Shown one piece after another: positions 58,137 through 64,000 of a stretch of 64,000 nt of DNA. Every line of letters begins with the position of its first letter. Position 1 is the first letter of the stretch. The stretch is from contig JAFYUT010000001.1 in NCBI GenBank assembly GCA_017549485.1, positions 23,715 through 87,714 of the forward strand. Reading direction: 5' to 3'. A program made the translations under genes and the position numbers. The notes below the pieces were generated by a model that was not told where the DNA came from, ran no database searches, and saw only the letters and a program-made list of their open reading frames with translations. This stretch comes from Akkermansia sp. GTDB lineage: Bacteria; Verrucomicrobiota; Verrucomicrobiia; Verrucomicrobiales; Akkermansiaceae.

Positions 58137-59168
58137 ATGAAGAAACTGCTTACCGCACTGCTACTGACATTAGGCACCGTAGTATTACTGTGTCAATGCT
58201 CGCGTGAGGATGAAAGCAGCACCGTCATACGAATGGGGTGTTTCCCCAATGTTACTCATGTACAAGGCTTAGTTGCGCGCAATATGTGGCGCCACAAAAG
58301 CTGCAACGGTAAAGGCTGGTTTGAGAATGAGATACCCGGATACACAGAAGAGTGGTATACCTTTAACGCCGGTCCCACGGCAATGGAGGCACTATTCGGC
58401 AAAACAGTAGATGTCACTTATGTAGGCCCCAGTCCGGCTCTGAATGCGTATGCAGTCTCTGCCGGGCGAGAGGTACGCCTACTGGCCGGAGCAGTCAACG
58501 GCGGCTCTGCCCTCATGATAGCAAAAAACGCCCCCATCCAAAAGCCGGCAGATTTCAAGGGATGCAGCATTGCAACCCCTCAGCTCGGTAATACTCAAGA
58601 TGTTTCATGCAGAGCATGGCTTATACGCAACGGACTGAATTGTCCTCTGGAAGGTGGTGGCGATTGCCGCGTGGCACCTACCCCCAATGCCATGCAGCTG
58701 CAACTCATGACTCTGGGAGACATAGATGCATGTTGGACCGTAGAACCCTGGGTGACACGGCTTGAGATGCATGCCGGAGCTCGCATTTTCGAAGAAGAAC
58801 CCAATGTTGTCACTACGGTTTTGGCGTCTCGCGTAGGTTGGCTTAAACACAACCCGCAAGCTGCAGCACAGCTTATTGAGGCACACAAAAAATTGACACA
58901 GTGGATTCTTGATAATCCCGTGAAAGCACGTGCGCACGTAGCTGATGAAATGATGCATCTCACTCAGTCAGATGAGAAAGAGAGAGCAGAATTCGCTGAA
59001 ATTATTAATGGCGCATGGAACCGCATGACACTGACGAATACCGTTGATGTTGCGGGCTTGGAGCAATTCGTAAAAGACGGACAAAGCACCGGTCTGCTGG
59101 ACCATGTTCCCCCGGTGCAGGAAATGATTTATACCCCTGCCGCAGCCCCCTCAAACACCGCTCATTAA
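58137..59168 (+). CDS. ABC importer substrate-binding protein (SsuA/TauA/NMT1 type)
   Basis: 343 residues. Probable lipoprotein signal (LLLTLGTVVLLCQC, atypical lipobox, Cys21). Mature protein is a two-lobed periplasmic binding fold of the NitT/TauT group: VIRMGCFPNVTHVQGLVA at the start, YTFNAGPTAMEALFGKTVDV and YVGPSPALNAYAVS in the ligand cleft. The group binds sulfonates, nitrate, taurine or thiamine precursors; ligand residues do not let me choose. Heads an operon with ATPase, permease and a GlcD-type oxidase, from a start-proximal promoter. Confidence 0.9.
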   Translation: MKKLLTALLLTLGTVVLLCQCSREDESSTVIRMGCFPNVTHVQGLVARNMWRHKSCNGKGWFENEIPGYTEEWYTFNAGPTAMEALFGKTVDVTYVGPSPALNAYAVSAGREVRLLAGAVNGGSALMIAKNAPIQKPADFKGCSIATPQLGNTQDVSCRAWLIRNGLNCPLEGGGDCRVAPTPNAMQLQLMTLGDIDACWTVEPWVTRLEMHAGARIFEEEPNVVTTVLASRVGWLKHNPQAAAQLIEAHKKLTQWILDNPVKARAHVADEMMHLTQSDEKERAEFAEIINGAWNRMTLTNTVDVAGLEQFVKDGQSTGLLDHVPPVQEMIYTPAAAPSNTAH

Positions 59169-59170
59169 CC

Positions 59171-59980
59171 ATGAGAGAGAAAACGCACCAAGAAATACAA
59201 GAATTTCCCACTGCTAAGCTCAGTGTAGAGCATGTATTCAAGACATTCAAAACAAATACGCGTATTGTACATGCTTTAGAGGACGCCTCATTGACCATCA
59301 ATGAGGGAGAGTTCGTCTGCTTTGTAGGTCCCAGTGGTTGTGGTAAGTCAACACTTCTCAATATTATTGCCGGTTTAGAAAAACCGGACCGCGGCAATGC
59401 GCTCATTGACGGCGAGCCTATTACCGGCCCCGGCAGAGACCGCATGATGATGTTCCAAGAACATGCGCTGTTCCCTTGGCTTGATGTCATTGGCAATGTC
59501 ATGTTCGGTCTCAAGCAAAAACCGAATCTCAACAATAAAGAGCGACTGGAGGTTGCCAAATATTACCTCTATCTCGTGAAGATGGAGAAATTTGCACATG
59601 CCAACATTCACGAGCTTTCCGGCGGTATGCGCCAGCGTGTGGCATTGGCGCGTTCTCTGGCGCCCAATCCTAAGATTTTGCTGATGGATGAACCATTCTC
59701 TGCGCTGGATGCCATGACCCGAGAACAACTCTACGGCGATATTCAGGATATCTGGGCCAAACGTAAAAAAACCATCGTATTCGTCACCCACAACGTACGT
59801 GAAGCAGTATGCTTGGGAGACCGCGTTATTCTATTCTCCCCGCATCCCGGTAGAGTCCGCCGCGAGTTCAAAATTGATTTACCTCGTCCCCGTAATATCA
59901 ACAGTCATGACTTAGCTGATATCTCACGAGATATCACGGCTGAGCTTAAAGGATACCAAAACGCAGAAGAATCCGATTAA
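59171..59980 (+). CDS. ABC importer ATPase (SsuB/TauB type)
   Basis: 269 residues. Walker A GPSGCGKSTLLNIIAGLE, Q-loop MFQEHALFPWL, signature LSGGMRQRVALARSLA, Walker B ILLMDEPFSALDAMTRE and switch VFVTHNVREAV are all intact. The SsuB/TauB/NrtD subgroup is recognised by FQEHALFPWLDVIGNV. Starts 2 nt after the binding-protein stop. No extra regulatory domain is fused. Confidence 0.94.
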   Translation: MREKTHQEIQEFPTAKLSVEHVFKTFKTNTRIVHALEDASLTINEGEFVCFVGPSGCGKSTLLNIIAGLEKPDRGNALIDGEPITGPGRDRMMMFQEHALFPWLDVIGNVMFGLKQKPNLNNKERLEVAKYYLYLVKMEKFAHANIHELSGGMRQRVALARSLAPNPKILLMDEPFSALDAMTREQLYGDIQDIWAKRKKTIVFVTHNVREAVCLGDRVILFSPHPGRVRREFKIDLPRPRNINSHDLADISRDITAELKGYQNAEESD

Positions 59981-59983
59981 ACC

Positions 59984-60781
59984 ATGAAACGCTTTCTCAT
60001 CACATTGCTGTTTTTTGCATTCCTCATTTTGGTGTGGGCTATACTCACGGGGGATTTGCTCTTTATGGGTATAGGGCCTGAGGAGCCTGTGTGGAATCCC
60101 TATGTATTACCGCCTCCCGGGGTGGTGGCCCAATACCTGTGGGATAATATCGTCAACTTCAAAATCATCAATGCCATGGTGGTTACACTTAAGCGTCTGA
60201 TGATTGGCTACGCCATAGGCTTGATATTGGGAGTCCCGCTGGGTATGTTGTCTGCCAGATTCCGCGCGGTAAATGACACGCTCGGTGTCTTGGCTCTCGG
60301 TTTGCAGGCATTGCCGAGCGTATGCTGGGTTCCTTTGGCTTGTATTTGGTTCGGTCAAACTGAAGCAGCTTTGTTGTTCGTGGTTATCATGGGTACATTG
60401 TGGAGTGTTCTTCTCTCTACGCAAAACGGTATGAAAAATGTGCCCCCCATTTACGCACGCGCTGCGCGCACCATGGGTTCCGGCTCTTTACACACCTTGA
60501 TTTTTGTTACCCTGCCTGCATCTGCCCCCTTCGTGGTAAGTGGTATGAAACAGGGCTGGGCTTTCGCTTGGCGCTCATTGATGGCAGCTGAAATATACGT
60601 ATCGGTGGTCGGAGGCTTCGGTATTGGACAATACTTGCACTTCGGGCGTGAGTTACAGCGCATGTATCAAGTCATCGGTATCATGTTCATTATCATTATC
60701 GTAGGTTTACTGGCAGACAAACTTTTATTCTCGCCTGTGGAGTCATGGCTGCACCGTCGCTGGGGAACAAACAAAGAGTAA
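59984..60781 (+). CDS. ABC importer permease (SsuC/TauC type)
   Basis: 265 residues, six hydrophobic helices. The EAA loop is present as ARAARTMGSGSLHTLIFVTLP, which couples to the ATPase. N-terminal helix KRFLITLLFFAFLILVW and the pattern AQYLWDNIVNFKI are typical of the TauC/SsuC group. Starts 3 nt after the ATPase stop and ends 6 nt before the oxidase gene. Confidence 0.94.
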   Translation: MKRFLITLLFFAFLILVWAILTGDLLFMGIGPEEPVWNPYVLPPPGVVAQYLWDNIVNFKIINAMVVTLKRLMIGYAIGLILGVPLGMLSARFRAVNDTLGVLALGLQALPSVCWVPLACIWFGQTEAALLFVVIMGTLWSVLLSTQNGMKNVPPIYARAARTMGSGSLHTLIFVTLPASAPFVVSGMKQGWAFAWRSLMAAEIYVSVVGGFGIGQYLHFGRELQRMYQVIGIMFIIIIVGLLADKLLFSPVESWLHRRWGTNKE

Positions 60782-60787
60782 TCGACA

Positions 60788-62164
60788 ATGAAAAGCCTGA
60801 TTAGCGAACTGAAATTTCTGTTAGGAGACTGCGTAAGCACCGATACCGAAGTCTTGCTGGCGCATGCCTCAGATAAATGGCATGCATCAGCCCTGCCGGA
60901 TGCCGTGGTTCTGGCTCAAAACACGCAACAAGTAGCCACCGCCATGAAGTTTGCCACCAAACACCGTATACCGGTAACTGCCCGAGGCGCCGGAGTAGGC
61001 TATGTTGGCGGTTGTGTTCCGGTACATGGCGGTATTGTCATCTCTACTGCAAACATGCAGAACATTATTGAGGTAAATCCGGCTGATGGTGTAGCCGTGG
61101 TAGAAGCAGGTGTTCTGACGGCAGACTTACAGGAAGCATGCCTCAAACAAGGCTGGTTCTACCCACCGGACCCCGCCTCTCGCAAAGAATCCAGCATAGG
61201 AGGAAATATCGCAACCAATGCAGGCGGCCCACGCTGCCTTAAATACGGTGTCACGCGAGCCTACGTGCTCGGATTGCAGGTTGTATTGGCAGACGGCAGT
61301 ATTCTCAATTGTGGTGGCAGAACCCATAAAAACAAGCAAGGCTTTGATTTAGTCGGGCTTTTCTGTGGTAGTGAGGGCATGTTGGGCATCATTACCCAGG
61401 CCACGCTTCGCATCATTCCTGCCCCGCAGGCCCGCGCCGCATTACACGCCAGTTTCCCCCGTTTTTCACTGGCGGCAGCAGCCGTGCAAAACATACTTCA
61501 AGGAGGCCATTTACCGGCGGCCATAGAAATCACGGACGCTTTTACCTTGGCAGCTGCGCGCAATCATTTAGGCCCTGGGATTTTCCCGGAAGATGCTAAC
61601 GGCCACATCATTGTGGAAATTGACGGTCGCGCCGATGCCGTAGATTCCGAATTGTCGGATATAGAAACCATCTTACGGCAAACCGGGGCCACGCAAGTGG
61701 TAACAGCGCGCACTGAATCAGATGTAGAGGCAATCTGGCAATTACGCAGAGAATTCTCATACTGTTTGAAAGCCACGGGACTCACCAAACTGAATGAAGA
61801 CATCGTGATTCCCCGCTCTGCCTTGGTAGAATTAGTAGAGTTCTGCGCAGCCATGCAGCAAGAAACCGGCATTCCCGTGGCGTGTTTCGGCCACTCGGGA
61901 GATGGCAATATTCACACTAACATCATGGTGCTCAAAGATAGCGAGGGCAAAGACATTCGCCCACCGGCCGATGCGCTCGTGAATAGGCTGTTTGATTGGG
62001 TTATGGCTCATGGCGGCAGTATTACGGGAGAACACGGCATAGGCTTAGCCAAAGCACCGTGGTTTGCACAAGCTGTCGGAGCCGAAGCAATCTCGGTACA
62101 CCGAGCACTCAAGGCTGCGCTTGACCCGCAAAACCTGCTGAACCCCGGGAAAATGGGGCTCTAA
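60788..62164 (+). CDS. GlcD-type FAD-linked oxidase
   Basis: 458 residues of the glycolate oxidase/D-lactate dehydrogenase group. FAD domain: PVTARGAGVGYVGGCVPVHG, SSIGGNIATNAGGPRCLKYG and GLFCGSEGMLGIITQATLRI; substrate domain: FGHSGDGNIHTNIMV and GEHGIGLAKAPWF with conserved His. Oxidises an alpha-hydroxy acid such as glycolate or D-lactate; no GlcE/GlcF subunits are here. Fourth gene of the importer operon, 6 nt after the permease, so the imported compound may yield its substrate. Converges on the squalene/phytoene synthase gene with a 4-nt stop overlap. Confidence 0.9.
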   Translation: MKSLISELKFLLGDCVSTDTEVLLAHASDKWHASALPDAVVLAQNTQQVATAMKFATKHRIPVTARGAGVGYVGGCVPVHGGIVISTANMQNIIEVNPADGVAVVEAGVLTADLQEACLKQGWFYPPDPASRKESSIGGNIATNAGGPRCLKYGVTRAYVLGLQVVLADGSILNCGGRTHKNKQGFDLVGLFCGSEGMLGIITQATLRIIPAPQARAALHASFPRFSLAAAAVQNILQGGHLPAAIEITDAFTLAAARNHLGPGIFPEDANGHIIVEIDGRADAVDSELSDIETILRQTGATQVVTARTESDVEAIWQLRREFSYCLKATGLTKLNEDIVIPRSALVELVEFCAAMQQETGIPVACFGHSGDGNIHTNIMVLKDSEGKDIRPPADALVNRLFDWVMAHGGSITGEHGIGLAKAPWFAQAVGAEAISVHRALKAALDPQNLLNPGKMGL

Positions 62165-63078
62165 GCATCTGCTGTGCTGCGCTTGAACAAGCTCATCCAC
62201 AAAGCTTGTATCATGCCCCCATAAACGGCCGAGCGTTTGATTTTTACCTTACCTTGCCCCAAAGGTACGGAGCGTAAAAGCTGTATCGTCTTTTTACCTA
62301 TGATTGCTGGCAGTATTGAAGCAAAACGCAATTTGAATGTACCTAAACGGCGGCTGTAATCAATACCGTCATTCATATACGATTCCGCACGGTTTAACCA
62401 TTTATGCGGGGCTGAGCAGAGATAACGACGGCCACGGGCCGCATCTTCTTCCATATCTCTCAGAATATTAATAAGCTGCAATCCCTGTCCATACCGCACA
62501 CCCGCTAAGGTCATCACCTCTCGCCGAGATTCATCACAAAAGCGAGCCCCCATCGTAGTATAGCCCAAATCCGTCCAGAACTCTCCCACACATCCCGCTA
62601 CGCTGTACGTGTATCGGCGCGTTTCCTCATCATCTTGCACGGTATCGCGCTCAGCAAAAGCAGTTAAATCCCACAACTGACCGCGTATAATAGTGTCCAA
62701 TACTTTGCGGATGTGGCTCTTTTGGGCCTCATCAAATGTTTCCAAAGCTCTTAAGCAGGCACCGAACTCACACAGCAAGGTACTCTCGGCCTTGTGATGC
62801 AAACTATCAGCCATTTTAACACGCAGGATTTCCAATAAATCCTGTTTCTCCTCGTCTGTTGCCGCCCCGTTAATTACAATAGCCATACGGCGCAGTACCT
62901 CAGCGCGCTCATCCAAAGAAGAAGAAGAATTATCAGCCACACTATCCGTTGCACGGGCCAGCATATACCCCAAAGCAACACCGGGCCGCATTTCCTCCGG
63001 TAAAAAGCGGATGGTCAGGTAAAACGAGCGAGAAACAGCTTTAAGCAGCTCTCCTGTAACATCGGTCGCGTGAGTCAT
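62161..63078 (-). CDS. Squalene/phytoene synthase-family enzyme
   Basis: 305 residues from ATG 63078 (MTHATDVTG). The frame opens 28 codons earlier, but promoter position and homology favour 63078. Condenses two prenyl diphosphates head to head. The first Asp motif is ATDSVADN (DxxxD) and the second is NILRDMEEDAARGR; LLKAVSRSFYLTIRFLPEEM at the N-terminus is typical. The residue pattern resembles squalene synthases more than phytoene synthases, but the product is not certain. No cyclase or desaturase is nearby. Divergent from the HAD phosphatase gene. Confidence 0.9.
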   Translation of the reverse strand: MTHATDVTGELLKAVSRSFYLTIRFLPEEMRPGVALGYMLARATDSVADNSSSSLDERAEVLRRMAIVINGAATDEEKQDLLEILRVKMADSLHHKAESTLLCEFGACLRALETFDEAQKSHIRKVLDTIIRGQLWDLTAFAERDTVQDDEETRRYTYSVAGCVGEFWTDLGYTTMGARFCDESRREVMTLAGVRYGQGLQLINILRDMEEDAARGRRYLCSAPHKWLNRAESYMNDGIDYSRRLGTFKLRFASILPAIIGKKTIQLLRSVPLGQGKVKIKRSAVYGGMIQALWMSLFKRSTADA

Positions 63079-63087
63079 GACCCCTGC

Positions 63088-63116
63088 ATTATGCAGTAAA
63101 ACGCCCCGAGAGGCAA
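63088..63116 (-). promoter_or_regulatory. Promoter of the squalene/phytoene synthase gene, start-proximal
   Basis: TTGCCT, 17 nt, CATAAT on the minus strand; the -10 ends 9 nt before ATG 63078. It lies inside the upstream extension of the frame and argues against the longer start. Confidence 0.65.
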
Positions 63117-63147
63117 GGTAATTTTGTGAGAAAACACCTGATTTTGC

Positions 63148-63176
63148 TTGAAATAACGCCATTTTCGCGCTATAAA
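63148..63176 (+). promoter_or_regulatory. Promoter of the HAD phosphatase gene, start-proximal
   Basis: TTGAAA, 17 nt, TATAAA; only 6 nt to the ATG at 63183. Confidence 0.7.
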
Positions 63177-63182
63177 TGAAGC

Positions 63183-64000
63183 ATGGCAGTACCGCAGAAC
63201 ACTATCGCTCTCATCTTTGATTTTGACCAAACGCTCAGCCCCCACAACATGCAAGAGGATACCATCTTCCCGGAGTTCGGTATCAATGCTGATTTGTTCT
63301 GGAAAAAATGCAATGATCGCAGCAAGGAAGAAGGCTGGGATGGCGAGCTGAGTTACCTTAAAGAATTGCTGGACACCCTCAGCATTGACGGAGTCAGCAA
63401 TGATACCCTGCGAGAGCTGGGAAAAAAACTCACTTTCTTTAAAGGAATCCCCGAGTTTTTTGAGAACTTTGAGAAACGAGCACTTACCCCGGAGCATCGC
63501 TTTGCCGGTATACATATTGAGTATTACATCATCTCCAGCGGTATCAAGTCCATTATAGACGGCTCTATCATCCGCCCCTACATGAAAGAGGTATTCGCCT
63601 GCGAGTTCAGTGAGAGTAATGGCTGCATCAATTTCCCCAAGCGCGTTATCTCTCACACCACTAAAACGCAGTTCCTTTTCCGCATTAACAAAGGCATGCT
63701 GGATTACACGGAAGATGTAAACGACCACATGGACAGCGACTTGCGCCCCATCCCCTTCCGGCACATGATATACCTGGGCGATGGCCCCACGGATGTTCCC
63801 TGCTTTACCGTGATGCGCCAATTGGGGGGAACCAGTATAGCCGTTTACAACCCGCAAGACGACACCCGCAAGAGCTTCCGCAAATGCTATAATCTCAAAT
63901 CAGGACAACACCGTGTAGACTTCTTCGCCCCGGCAGATTACCGCCACGGCAGCCACCTGTGCAATATTTTGGAAGAAACCGTGCGCAACATGGCCGATGC
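63183..64000 (+). CDS. HAD-superfamily phosphatase, partial
   Basis: Open from ATG 63183 to the right edge (272 codons read, no stop), so the C-terminus is missing. Motif [16 protein letters not shown] with nucleophile and acid Asp (DxD), motif [13 protein letters not shown], motif III Lys-rich region ([10 protein letters not shown]) and motif [14 protein letters not shown] are in order. The cap is helical. The set resembles phosphoserine-phosphatase-like HAD enzymes rather than sugar phosphatases. Specificity unknown. Divergent from the squalene/phytoene synthase gene with a 104-nt gap that holds both promoters. Confidence 0.88.
   Translation, partial: MAVPQNTIALIFDFDQTLSPHNMQEDTIFPEFGINADLFWKKCNDRSKEEGWDGELSYLKELLDTLSIDGVSNDTLRELGKKLTFFKGIPEFFENFEKRALTPEHRFAGIHIEYYIISSGIKSIIDGSIIRPYMKEVFACEFSESNGCINFPKRVISHTTKTQFLFRINKGMLDYTEDVNDHMDSDLRPIPFRHMIYLGDGPTDVPCFTVMRQLGGTSIAVYNPQDDTRKSFRKCYNLKSGQHRVDFFAPADYRHGSHLCNILEETVRNMAD

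Noticed and set aside
63075..63857. 260-codon minus-strand frame opposite the HAD phosphatase
   Set aside because: The plus-strand frame has all four HAD motifs and a start-proximal promoter; the minus frame has none and crosses both promoters.

Overview
The window reads as a dense chromosomal segment from a Gram-negative member of the PVC group, most probably Verrucomicrobiota and perhaps near the gut-associated Akkermansia lineage. That placement is inferred from the gene set (menaquinone genes, suf genes under a Fur-like protein, Gld-type ABC genes with DUF4340, PiT fused to PhoU, squalene/phytoene synthase, many secreted ankyrin-like and helical proteins of no known family). It was not tested by alignment. 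I see no rRNA, tRNA, CRISPR array, transposase or integrase, and no stretch over 300 bases without a gene.

Layout. 1-3113 (minus): a tandem-fused RND adaptor lipoprotein running off the left edge, behind two small unknown genes. 3210-7528: a membrane protein of possible UbiA type converging on menD-menB-menC. 7643-13445 (minus): an Arg-rich probable RNA-binding protein, a PAS-PAS-SpoIIE phosphatase, a secreted ankyrin protein and pgk. 13653-20329: secreted helical and ankyrin-like proteins, PiT-PhoU phosphate permease (minus), two coupled lipoproteins and a DUF2157-like membrane protein. 20362-25182 (minus): secreted helical protein, PHP phosphatase, ligA, PfkB kinase. 25219-28988 (minus): fur-like, sufC, sufB, sufD. 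29165-33316: argJ, metallophosphoesterase, LptF/G-type permease, HAD hydrolase. 33526-44783: Gld-type ABC genes, DUF4340 protein, prmA, tsaB, YkgJ-type protein and a 1199-residue TerB-like/FHA-like/ABCG transporter. 44886-49094: argG, an AT-rich glycosyltransferase/acyltransferase pair, and hisC (minus). 49220-57975: two related secreted proteins, a CysJ-like reductase without flavodoxin domain, ahpC (minus), aroB, two tandem M29 aminopeptidases, a membrane phosphoesterase, and two small minus-strand proteins. 58137-64000: an SsuABC-type importer with a GlcD-type oxidase, squalene/phytoene synthase (minus), and a HAD phosphatase running off the right edge.

The most striking signal is in the promoters. 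I found 21 sigma70-like promoters by eye. In 15 of them the -10 hexamer ends only 6-13 nt before the start codon, so the transcript should begin at or within a few bases of the start codon, and these genes show no Shine-Dalgarno sequence. The same spacing decides several starts (menD, squalene synthase, the 49220 gene). One such promoter is interleaved with the pgk terminator. The other notable items are the double RND adaptor, the TerB/FHA/ABCG protein, a family of secreted proteins sharing GS-x-x-L and D-x-A-x-A-A-P motifs, a Fur-family protein without CxxC motifs heading the suf operon, and a cluster of TTAGAA/TTCTAA half-sites between ahpC and aroB.
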